Shown piece by piece: positions 6,783 through 12,613 of a stretch of 12,613 bases of DNA (position 1 is the stretch's first letter; every line of letters starts with the position of its first letter). This DNA comes from an uncultured Acetatifactor sp. Lineage in GTDB: Bacteria > Bacillota > Clostridia > Lachnospirales > Lachnospiraceae. Where the stretch lies: NCBI RefSeq assembly GCF_910585425.1, contig NZ_CAJUCP010000094.1:1-12613 (forward strand). Reading direction: 5' to 3'. A program made the translations under genes and the position numbers. Under the pieces are notes generated by a model. It had not been told where the DNA came from. It made no database searches and worked only from the letters and a program-made list of their open reading frames with translations.

Positions 6783-7307
6783 GTGAACATTTTGGATTCT
6801 CTGGAAATCAATCTGGTGAGACAGGCACAGAGGGGCAAAAAGGAAGCCATGGAACAACTGTTCCTGATGGAAAAGGAATATCTGTACAAAATGGCTTTCC
6901 TGTACATGAAGAACAAAGAGGACAGCCTGGATATCGTCCAGGAGTGCATCCTGCGCTGCATCGTATCCATAAAAAGCCTGAAGCAGCCGCAGTATTTCCG
7001 CACCTGGATGACCAGGATCCTGATCAACTGCGCCCATGAGGAGTGGGCCAGGCGGGGAAAGTATGACCTTGCGGAGGAAGAGGTATTTGCGGCGGAGGAA
7101 GCGTTTCCCCGGGAAGAGAGGCTGGATTTGTACCAGGCAATCGACAGACTGAATTTTCCTTATCGGGATATCATCATTCAGCACTATTTTGCGGGGAACA
7201 GGCTGAACGAAATCGCGCAGATGCTGAACATGCCCATAGGGACTGTGAAAGCGTACCATTCCCGGGCGAAGAGCAGGCTGAAATGCATGCTGGAAGGGGC
7301 ACAATGA
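6783..7307 (+). CDS. ECF-type RNA polymerase sigma-70 factor
   Basis: This 174-aa alternative sigma factor has the two-domain ECF layout. Sigma2 covers about residues 10-92, including EDSLDIVQECILRCI (core-binding/-10 region) and FRTWMTRILINCAHEEWARR. Sigma4 covers about 118-168, with YRDIIIQHYFAGNRLNEIAQMLNMPIGTVKAYHSRAKSRLK forming the -35-recognising helix-turn-helix. The start is a GTG with a weak AAAGGCG site immediately upstream. The next good internal starts would cut into the sigma2 helix, so GTG 6783 is preferred, though not certain. The gene lies just upstream of a DUF4179 membrane protein, the usual cognate anti-sigma for this group, so I infer envelope-signal control. It presumably directs its own regulon; no target promoter is identifiable here. 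Confidence 0.9.
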   Translation: MNILDSLEINLVRQAQRGKKEAMEQLFLMEKEYLYKMAFLYMKNKEDSLDIVQECILRCIVSIKSLKQPQYFRTWMTRILINCAHEEWARRGKYDLAEEEVFAAEEAFPREERLDLYQAIDRLNFPYRDIIIQHYFAGNRLNEIAQMLNMPIGTVKAYHSRAKSRLKCMLEGAQ

Positions 7308-7357
7308 AAGAGAAGGAGAAGCGATTCTTTCAGGTGGGACATTTGGTGGAGGGATAA
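7304..7357 (+). CDS. 17-codon mini-ORF between sigma and anti-sigma genes
   Basis: This tiny frame (MKEKEKRFFQVGHLVEG) starts with an ATG that overlaps the sigma-factor stop as ATGA. It has GGAAGGGG about five nt upstream and ends with TAA one base before the anti-sigma ATG (TAATATG). It is in a different frame from both neighbours. It may be a coupling cistron that carries ribosomes from one gene to the next, or chance. No homologous family is recognised. Confidence 0.3.
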   Translation: MKEKEKRFFQVGHLVEG

Positions 7358-7358
7358 T

Positions 7359-8669
7359 ATGACAGAAAATAAGGTTTGGAATGAGATGGAGGTTCCCATG
7401 GAGCTGGACAGCGTAATCATGGATGCGGTAGCGGAAGGGCACAAAAGGCTTAGGAGGAGACAGACAAGAAAGCATTGGAGGACAGCGGCCATATCCATGG
7501 CCACGGCAGCGGCCTGCTTCCTGGCGGTAGTCATTGGATTCGTCAACCCCGTGGTGGCAAAGGCGTACAGCAGCATCCCCCTCATCGGGAATATCTTCGC
7601 CTACCTCTATGATACCGGGGACTCCGAAATCCCCTTTGCACAGGTGGGGGAAGCCGCGGTGCCGGTGGAGCAAGGGGGACAGGCGGATGCAGGGCAGGGA
7701 CAGGAGGACGCAGGGCAGGGACAGACGGACGCAGGGCAGGCGGATTGGGCGGACGCAGGGCAGGCGGATCAGGTGGATTCGGGGAACCAGGGGAATCCGG
7801 AGCAGCAGGAAGGCCTTGCCGCCGGAGAGGAGGTCGCTGGAGGGGAAGCAGAAGCGGAAGACCCGGTGCGGATAGCCCTAAAGGAATATTTCTGCGACGG
7901 ATACAGCCTCTACCTCTCATTTGAGGTGACCAGCGAGGAGCCCTTTTTAGAGAGCGTGGAGGACATAGCGGGCAAAAAAGGTGGTATTTTCCTGTATGCT
8001 GCGGAAAACATCACCACGGAAACCGGAGAGCGCTTCGAAGGGAACGGGAGTCTGACCATCAAGGGCATTTTCACAGACCAACATACTTTTGTGGGGATTG
8101 CCAGAAGCGGAAGCTCCTTGGAGGGATATCCTGTAACGGACGGATTGACCTATGAAATGCGCTCCGGGCACATGAGGGTATTCATCACAGATGAGGCAAA
8201 TGGAGATATCAAAGGCCAGTGGGAAGTCTCGGCGGAAATCACCTGTGCGAAGGAACCCCTGCTGACAGAGCAGATAGGGCAGACGATTCTCGGCGCACAC
8301 GTATTGAAGGAAGTGGCGGTACAGCCCTATGAGATTCAGGTAGTGATAGAGGAGCCGAAGGGAACGTCACTGACAGAGGAATACATCTGGATAGAAGTTT
8401 TCGATGACAAGGGAAGGCGCCTTGACTGGGCGTCACAGAGTACCAATCGATTTGTGGAGGATGGGGAGAAGCGGCAGAAGATATTTATGTTCGAGAAGCC
8501 CATGGATGCGGAAAAAATCACCATCTTCGCCTTGGACGAATTGAAGTGGATGGACGAGTGGAAGGGGTATCTGTACTGCGATGAACCCTGGAGCGGAGAG
8601 CAGATGATAGAGTTCCTGAAGGAGAACTGCTTCACCTACGGGGAGGTGGAGCTGCCCCAAAGCAATTGA
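7359..8669 (+). CDS. DUF4179 membrane protein, probable anti-sigma factor
   Basis: This 436-aa single-pass membrane protein is the likely anti-sigma partner of the ECF factor encoded 51 bp upstream. Residues 1-40 form a short basic cytoplasmic segment (HKRLRRRQTRKHWR), followed by one membrane helix (about 42-63). The DUF4179 hallmark AYSSIPLIGNIFAYL (69-83) comes right after the membrane. Residues about 103-168 are an acidic, Gly/Gln/Ala/Asp-rich linker with a tandem repeat. The rest (about 169-436) is a beta-rich extracytoplasmic sensor region with EYFCDGYSLYLSFEV and a late LTEQIGQTILGAHVLKEVAVQPYEI-like Ig-type segment. Release of the sigma factor on an envelope signal is inferred from the family. 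The start has GGAGGG five nt upstream. No zinc-binding HxxxCxxC anti-sigma motif is present. The linker is longer than I expect for the family. Confidence 0.82.
   Translation: MTENKVWNEMEVPMELDSVIMDAVAEGHKRLRRRQTRKHWRTAAISMATAAACFLAVVIGFVNPVVAKAYSSIPLIGNIFAYLYDTGDSEIPFAQVGEAAVPVEQGGQADAGQGQEDAGQGQTDAGQADWADAGQADQVDSGNQGNPEQQEGLAAGEEVAGGEAEAEDPVRIALKEYFCDGYSLYLSFEVTSEEPFLESVEDIAGKKGGIFLYAAENITTETGERFEGNGSLTIKGIFTDQHTFVGIARSGSSLEGYPVTDGLTYEMRSGHMRVFITDEANGDIKGQWEVSAEITCAKEPLLTEQIGQTILGAHVLKEVAVQPYEIQVVIEEPKGTSLTEEYIWIEVFDDKGRRLDWASQSTNRFVEDGEKRQKIFMFEKPMDAEKITIFALDELKWMDEWKGYLYCDEPWSGEQMIEFLKENCFTYGEVELPQSN
7689..7778 (+). repeat. Imperfect 21/24-bp tandem repeat coding for the anti-sigma linker
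   Basis: Four head-to-tail units each begin GCAGGGCAGG: two of 21 bp (7689-7709, 7710-7730) and two of 24 bp (7731-7754, 7755-7778). They encode AGQGQED, AGQGQTD, AGQADWAD and AGQADQVD. All length changes are multiples of three, so linker length can vary without frameshift. Confidence 0.85.
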
Positions 8670-8716
8670 CCAGGGCGGGCAAAATTCCATAAGCGTTAGA
8701 CCCTGGCCTGGCATAG

Positions 8717-8753
8717 TTCGGCAGCCGCAGAGACCTGTTCTGCGGCTGCCGAA
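8717..8753. other. Perfect 15-bp inverted repeat (hairpin) after the anti-sigma gene
   Basis: TTCGGCAGCCGCAGA (8717-8731) pairs exactly with 8739-8753 around a seven-base loop. It lies 48 bp after the anti-sigma stop, where a terminator is expected. No T-tract follows on either strand (GTCTATG on the plus side). It could be an mRNA 3'-end stabiliser, a terminator of non-canonical type, or a relic of a mobile repeat. Confidence 0.75.
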
Positions 8754-8763
8754 GTCTATGTAG

Positions 8764-8885
8764 GGCAACAGAAGCGGCAACAGAAGCGGCAACAGAAGCG
8801 GCAATAGAAGCAGCAACAGAAGCGGCAATAGAAAACGGCAATAGAAGCGACAATAGATGCAGCAACAGAAAACGGCAACAGAAGA
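8764..8885 (+). repeat. Ten-copy 12-bp tandem repeat (GGCAACAGAAGC)
   Basis: Ten consecutive units fit the consensus GGCAACAGAAGC. The first three are identical. Later ones carry C-to-T, G-to-A and A-to-T changes, and two (8824-8836, 8861-8873) are 13 bp with an AAAAC ending. The array occupies most of the intergenic space and stops exactly at the -35 region of the next promoter. No plausible gene reads through it; frames on the minus strand give only low-complexity Leu- or Ala/Ser-rich peptides. Confidence 0.9.
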
Positions 8886-8914
8886 TTGTGGAGCCCAGGA
8901 AATTATGGTACAAT
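8886..8914 (+). promoter_or_regulatory. Extended -10 promoter of the ATPase/Sel1 operon
   Basis: TACAAT (8909-8914) is preceded by TGG (8906-8908), giving an extended -10. TTGTGG (8886-8891) is a half-matching -35 at exactly 17 bp. It directly abuts the tandem repeat. Transcription would begin near 8921, about 100 nt before the ATPase start. This is the only gap over 300 bases between genes within the window, and hairpin, repeat, promoter and leader ORF account for most of it. Confidence 0.6.
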
Positions 8915-8940
8915 GGGAGAGCCAGAGCGAAGGAGGATGA

Positions 8941-9057
8941 ATGGCGAATACGACTTGGCCAGAGCAGGCAGGAACGCCGCCAGCGTGCTTTAACTTAGGA
9001 AACATCACAGGGAGGGAAGAACATGGCTCTATGTCTAAATGCGAATACGGCATATAA
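8941..9057 (+). CDS. Possible 38-aa leader peptide overlapping the ATPase start
   Basis: An ATG at 8941 follows AGGAGG (8931-8936) with a short four-nt spacer, and a frame of 38 codons runs to TAA at 9055-9057. It overlaps the start of the ATPase gene by 35 nt in another frame. An alternative ATG at 8937 abuts the AGGAGG and gives only 18 codons. The strong AGGAGG otherwise has no gene to serve, since the ATPase has its own GGGAGGG at 9010-9016. The peptide resembles nothing I know. It could be a translational leader. Confidence 0.3.
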   Translation: MANTTWPEQAGTPPACFNLGNITGREEHGSMSKCEYGI

Positions 9058-10231
9058 GGATTTTCAGATGCTTCGCCATGACAGATATTTCGTGGACAAG
9101 ACTGCCATCATTGAAAAAGTGAGCGAGCGGATCAAGACCAAGAACCGGTTTTTGTGCATTACAAAGCCCCGGCGCTTCGGCAAGACTTCCGTGCTGAATA
9201 TGCTGGGAGCCTACTATGGAAAGACATACCCCTCAGAAGACCTCTTCGCCGGGCTGGACATCAGCAGAAGCGCAAGCTACCGAAAGCATCTGAACGGATA
9301 TAATCTCATAAGCTTTTCCATGAATGACCTGCCCGGAAGAAAGAACACCTACCAGGACTATATCGGGCGATTTGAGAAGAATATGAGGAACGACATTGTG
9401 CAGGCCTATCCGGAGCTGGCGAACAGGGAAATCGACAGCCTGCCAGATCTGCTGACAGCCACAGGGGACGAGTTCATATTTATCATTGACGAATGGGACT
9501 ACCTCTTCAGCCATGACATCTATCGGGAAAACCAGGGGGATTTTCTGGAATTCCTGAGGGACTTGCTCAAGGACAGGGCTTACGTGGCGCTGGTGTACAT
9601 GACCGGCGTGCTGCCGATCAAAAAGTACAGCACGGGATCCGCCCTGAACATGTTTAAGGAATATACCATGCTGAGGGATTCCTACTTTGAGGAATATTTT
9701 GGTTTTACGGAGGGGGAGGTGGAAGCGCTGTGCCGCAGACAGAGCAGGCTGACACTGGACGAAATTTCAGAATGGTACAACGGCTACAGTACCGGGGACG
9801 GCAGAAGGCTCTACAACCCACGCTCCGTGGTATGCGCCCTGGAGGATGGATGCTGCCAGAGCTATTGGACAAGGACAGGCCGGATGGACGAGGTGCTGTT
9901 CTTCCTGAAATATAATATTGGCCAGGTCAGGGACGATGTGGTAAAAATGGTCAACCATATGCCCATAGGCATTGAGATTAACAAGGAATACGCAGCCGGA
10001 CAGGAAAATCCCGCCAACAAGAAGGAAATATATGCAGCCATGGTAATTTATGGCCTGCTATCCTATCATGAAAGAGAATTATGCATTCCCAATAAAGAGC
10101 TTATGATAGAATTTGAGAATGCGCTGGAGGACGAGGACTTCGGATACGTGGCAGAATTGGTCAGAAATTCTGACGAAATACAGACAATCAAAGATACAGC
10201 GGCCGGAAAAAGGAGGAGAGAAGAACAATGA
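9023..10231 (+). CDS. AAA-ATPase-like protein lacking the C-terminal nuclease domain
   Basis: This 402-aa P-loop NTPase belongs to the AAA-ATPase-like family usually fused to a DUF1703-type PD-(D/E)XK domain. Hallmarks in order: the DRYFVDKTAIIEK N-terminus, Walker A KPRRFGKTS (48-56, K54/T55), Walker B FIFIIDEWD (151-159, D156/E157), TGVLPIKKY (194-202), WYNGY (251-255), YNPRSV (264-269), and the closing IPNKELMIEFENAL segment (355-368). In full-length relatives this last segment is followed by a linker and a nuclease domain of about 130-150 residues. Here the protein stops after about 34 more residues with a basic tail, GKRRREEQ. Its stop overlaps the start of the Sel1-repeat gene by 4 bp (ATGA), which implies translational coupling and probably a shared complex. 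The start is supported by GGGAGGG (9010-9016) six nt upstream. No membrane segment is visible. ATP binding is well supported, but the cellular job is unknown. Confidence 0.88.
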   Translation: MALCLNANTAYKDFQMLRHDRYFVDKTAIIEKVSERIKTKNRFLCITKPRRFGKTSVLNMLGAYYGKTYPSEDLFAGLDISRSASYRKHLNGYNLISFSMNDLPGRKNTYQDYIGRFEKNMRNDIVQAYPELANREIDSLPDLLTATGDEFIFIIDEWDYLFSHDIYRENQGDFLEFLRDLLKDRAYVALVYMTGVLPIKKYSTGSALNMFKEYTMLRDSYFEEYFGFTEGEVEALCRRQSRLTLDEISEWYNGYSTGDGRRLYNPRSVVCALEDGCCQSYWTRTGRMDEVLFFLKYNIGQVRDDVVKMVNHMPIGIEINKEYAAGQENPANKKEIYAAMVIYGLLSYHERELCIPNKELMIEFENALEDEDFGYVAELVRNSDEIQTIKDTAAGKRRREEQ

Positions 10232-12246
10232 ATCAAAACACCATATTGCCCGGAGCCAATACGGGCAGAGACGATTGCTTCAGCAGGGAAAGCATCCTGG
10301 AGGAGGATTTCTGCCTGGAGGAATGCCTTGCGGCGGCGGAAGCCGGAGACCCCGGCGCCCAGGGCGTGCTGGGCGACTGCTATCAGTACGGCTGGTTCGT
10401 GAAGAAGGACTACGCCGCCGCCGTGGCATGGTATGAGAAAGCGGCAAAGCAGGGGAACGCCGCCGCACAGCGCAGCCTGGGCTGGTGCTGGAGCAAGGGC
10501 AGGGGCGTGGGCCCCAGCGAGAAAAAAGCGGTATTCTGGTACACCAAGGCGGCGGAAGGCGGCGATGCGGACGCCCAGCACAATCTGGGAGTGGATTACG
10601 ACTACGGGCGTGGAGTCAAAGAGGACAAGGCACAGGCTCTCATCTGGTACAGGAAAGCGGCGGAGCAGGGGCATGAATGGTCACAGTACAATCTGGGCGT
10701 CTTCTACGAACGTGGATACGGCGGCCTGGAGCAGGATTGGCAGAAGGCGGCGGAATGGTACGCCAAATCCGCAGCCCAGGGTTTTCCGGATGCCCAGCAT
10801 AACCTGGGGAACTGCTACTATCGCGGCCAGGGCGTGGAACAGAGCTTTGAGAAGGCTGTGAAATGGTATCGGGAAGCCGCCGGACAGGGGAATTCCTGGG
10901 CCATGAGCCAATTGGGGGTATGCTATGAAAACGGCCAGGGCGTGGAGCAGGATTTAAGCAGAGCCGTTGCCTTTTACAGAGAGGGGGCTCAGAAAGGCAA
11001 CGCCACCGCCCAGCATAACCTGGCTGGCTGCTATTACTACGGGACGGGCGTGGAGCAGGACTACAAAAACGCCTTCCTATGGTACGAAAAGGCCGCAAAA
11101 CAGGGCTATGCCTATGCCCAATACATGCTGGGACTGTGCTATGAGGAGGCAAAAGGCGTGGAGCACGACCAGCACAACGCCGTGGTGTGGTACAAAAGGG
11201 CAGCGGAACAGGGCTATGATTATGCCGAATACGCCCTTGGCCTGTGCTATGACCAGGGCACCGGCGTGGAGCAGGACAGCGCCCAGGCGGCGCAGTGGTA
11301 TGAGAGGGCGGCAGTCCACGGAGATGCGTCCGCCCAGTGCAACCTGGCCTGCTGCTATAAGGACGGGGAAGGCGTGGCGCAGGACTACAGAAAGGCTGCA
11401 GAGTGGTTCCGGAAAGCCGCAGAGCAGGGAGAGCCCAACGCCCAGAACAACCTGGGCTGGTGCTACGAAAAGGGAAAGGGAGTGGAGCAGAGCGATGCCC
11501 TGGCCGCAGAGTGGTGCCGGAAAGCGGCGGAGCAGGGGAACCCCCAGGCACAGTACAACCTTGCCGTTTATTACGAGCGGGGGACGGGAGTGGAGCAGGA
11601 TCTGACCCAGGCAGCCAAATGGTACGGGAAGGCAGCCGAACAGGGACATGCGCCTGCCCAGTACGAGGCCGCCTGCTGCTACGATTCCGGAAGCGGCGTG
11701 GCGCAGGACGGCGCCAAAGCCCTGGAATGGTTCAGGAAAGCAGCCCAACAGGGACATAGGGACGCCCAGTTCCGGCTTGGTTTCTGCTATAAGAACGGGG
11801 AGTATGCGGAACAGGATTATGCCCAGGCTGTGCTGTGGTATCGAAAGGCCGCCGAACAGGGGCATATGTCTGCCCAGAACGACTTGGGCTTCCTCTACAA
11901 AAAAGGATACGGTGTAGAGCAGGACAGCGTCCAGGCCGCAGTATGGTACGCAAAGGCAGCCGCCCAGGGGCATATGCAGGCACAGCTCAACCTGGGCATC
12001 GCCTACATCACAGGCAACGGCGTGGCACAGGACGACCAGAAGGCTGCCCTGTGGTTCGCCAAGGCGGCCGTGCAGGGCTCCGTTACCGCCCAGTACAACC
12101 TGGGATTATGCTACGAAACCGGAAGGGGCGTGGAGCCGGATGTGTATGCGGCTACGGAATGGTATGAAAAGGCCGCCGAACAGGGGGACGCGAAAGCCCA
12201 GGCCGCGCTGGAGCGGCTGGAGGAATACTGGGAGGACGAACCGTGA
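10228..12246 (+). CDS. Sel1-like repeat (SLR) protein, 17 repeats
   Basis: This 672-aa protein consists almost wholly of Sel1-like repeats, a TPR-related helix-turn-helix scaffold for protein-protein contacts. Residues 1-40 are a non-repeat N-terminal part rich in acidic residues, with no signal peptide, so the protein is predicted to be cytoplasmic. Residues 41-653 hold 17 consecutive units of 36 aa (the fourth is 37), consensus xAxAQxNLGxCYExGxGVEQDxxKAxxWYxKAAEQG. Residues 654-672 form a short acidic cap. The array should build a right-handed superhelix. No catalytic domain is present. The start overlaps the upstream ATPase stop by 4 bp, with AGGAGAGAAG just upstream, so the pair is one operon. 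The likely role is as scaffold or adaptor for the ATPase. Bacterial SLR proteins elsewhere act in signalling and host interaction, but no such function can be assigned here. Confidence 0.92.
   Translation: MNQNTILPGANTGRDDCFSRESILEEDFCLEECLAAAEAGDPGAQGVLGDCYQYGWFVKKDYAAAVAWYEKAAKQGNAAAQRSLGWCWSKGRGVGPSEKKAVFWYTKAAEGGDADAQHNLGVDYDYGRGVKEDKAQALIWYRKAAEQGHEWSQYNLGVFYERGYGGLEQDWQKAAEWYAKSAAQGFPDAQHNLGNCYYRGQGVEQSFEKAVKWYREAAGQGNSWAMSQLGVCYENGQGVEQDLSRAVAFYREGAQKGNATAQHNLAGCYYYGTGVEQDYKNAFLWYEKAAKQGYAYAQYMLGLCYEEAKGVEHDQHNAVVWYKRAAEQGYDYAEYALGLCYDQGTGVEQDSAQAAQWYERAAVHGDASAQCNLACCYKDGEGVAQDYRKAAEWFRKAAEQGEPNAQNNLGWCYEKGKGVEQSDALAAEWCRKAAEQGNPQAQYNLAVYYERGTGVEQDLTQAAKWYGKAAEQGHAPAQYEAACCYDSGSGVAQDGAKALEWFRKAAQQGHRDAQFRLGFCYKNGEYAEQDYAQAVLWYRKAAEQGHMSAQNDLGFLYKKGYGVEQDSVQAAVWYAKAAAQGHMQAQLNLGIAYITGNGVAQDDQKAALWFAKAAVQGSVTAQYNLGLCYETGRGVEPDVYAATEWYEKAAEQGDAKAQAALERLEEYWEDEP
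10348..12186 (+). repeat. Seventeen 108-bp Sel1-repeat coding units
   Basis: Tandem coding units of 108 bp (one of 111 bp, the fourth) span the Sel1-repeat gene. GGCGTGGAGCAGGA-like words recur near the middle of many units. DNA identity between units is moderate, so the array is old rather than freshly expanded, but recombination between units remains possible. Confidence 0.9.
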
Positions 12247-12261
12247 ACCGGGGACGGCTCC

Positions 12262-12613
12262 TAGGCAGCAGAGTCGTTTTCCCCGGACAGGGCGTCTGCG
12301 GCGGCAGGATGTGAGGAGATCCGTACAGGAAAGACCGGCATCCAGATCTGCATCCCCAAGCCAGGGCAGGGATTCCCTGTCCTGGATGCCAAAAGTACGT
12401 TCCAAATGAGTCCTGTAGGCTGCTTCCTCTTCAGAAGAGGTACACTGGGGCAAGGCCGTAAAAGAAATTTCACTGGGTGCCGGAATGCCCGGTGTTCTCC
12501 GCAGAGCGGCAATGCCTGCCAGCAGGGCGATGAATTCATCCCACCCGTAGGGTTTCGCTCTGGTGGGCAGCGTAAAGGAGCGAAAAGCGGATTATGATCT
12601 GATGGCGGCTGTC
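12262..12613 (-). pseudogene. Minus-strand coding remnant at the right edge, possibly DUF1266-type
   Basis: Read on the minus strand, 12591-12367 gives a convincing protein segment of about 75 residues. It includes FRSFTLPTRAKPYGWDEFIA, LLAGIAAL, PSEISFTALPQCTSSEEEAA and HLERTFGIQDRESL. It has no ATG start: an in-frame TAA at 12592-12594 lies just upstream. After RESL the frame degenerates into Arg/Cys-rich sequence running antisense through the Sel1-repeat gene. A second frame stays open from the right edge to a TAG at 12261-12263, which suggests one or more frameshifts. The segment reminds me of DUF1266-type proteins, but that is recall and not certain. The gene would have entered from beyond the window and converged on the Sel1-repeat gene. 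I see no other gene in the last 360 bases. Confidence 0.4.

Noticed and set aside
6630..7673. Minus-strand frame of about 347 codons opposite the sigma and anti-sigma genes
   Set aside because: It lies antisense to a clear sigma factor, its composition is Pro/His/Cys-rich, and it has no recognisable motif or start signal.
8764..8885. Tandem array considered as a CRISPR array
   Set aside because: Units are contiguous 12-mers with no spacers, and no cas gene is present.
8433..9053. Long minus-strand frame of about 206 codons through the tandem repeat, with a Leu-rich tract
   Set aside because: The hydrophobic run is just the 12-bp repeat read backwards, the rest is antisense to the anti-sigma gene, and no ribosome binding site precedes it.
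10640..11551. Minus-strand frame of about 303 codons inside the Sel1-repeat gene
   Set aside because: It is a periodic Pro/Arg-rich shadow of the 108-bp coding repeat, with no family-like sequence.
12251..12289. CCGGGGA/TCCCCGG pairing after the Sel1-repeat gene, considered as the operon terminator
   Set aside because: The stem is seven bp with a loop of about 25 bases, and there is no T-tract downstream on the plus strand.
12553..12585. 8-bp inverted repeat TTTCGCTC/GAGCGAAA near the right edge, considered as an attachment or recombination site
   Set aside because: It falls inside the recognisable coding remnant, is short with a 17-base loop, and has no partner copy in the window.

Overview
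The window looks like chromosomal DNA from a gut-type Clostridia, probably Lachnospiraceae. This is inferred from the gene families: AAA-ATPase-like/PD-(D/E)XK proteins, YafP-like GNATs, an ECF sigma factor paired with a DUF4179 anti-sigma, an M3 peptidase and Sel1-repeat proteins. Strong AGGAGG-type ribosome binding sites and a moderate GC content also fit. I see no rRNA, tRNA, CRISPR array, transposase, phage gene or replication origin.

Layout, left to right. (1) 124-1722: an AAA-ATPase-like protein with an intact C-terminal PD-(D/E)XK nuclease-like domain, behind a probable extended -10 promoter at 31-39. (2) 1889-5188: an acetyltransferase-rich block. A YafP-like GNAT overlaps a tandem-GNAT protein by 20 bp. 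Next come a long XRE-type regulator with a large C-terminal domain and, convergently on the minus strand, another GNAT. (3) 5405-6586: a compact M3-type zinc metallopeptidase, closed by a strong intrinsic terminator at 6588-6631. (4) 6783-8669: an ECF sigma factor and its DUF4179 membrane anti-sigma factor, with a 17-codon mini-ORF in between. (5) 8670-9022: a gene-poor stretch with a perfect 15-bp hairpin, a ten-copy 12-bp tandem repeat, an extended -10 promoter touching that repeat, and a possible 38-aa leader ORF. (6) 9023-12246: an AAA-ATPase-like protein lacking its usual nuclease domain, coupled by a 4-bp overlap to a 672-aa protein made of 17 Sel1-like repeats. (7) 12262-12613: a decayed minus-strand coding remnant running off the right edge.

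The best candidate for an undescribed system is the ATPase plus Sel1-repeat operon. The ATPase keeps Walker A and B but stops where the nuclease domain would begin. The next gene, translationally coupled, is a pure protein-interaction scaffold. I infer a two-subunit NTPase/scaffold complex, with the repeat protein possibly taking over the role of the effector domain. The tandem repeat abutting its promoter could make expression vary between strains. The sigma/anti-sigma pair is a self-contained envelope-signal module, and nothing in the sequence ties it to the ATPase operon beyond adjacency.
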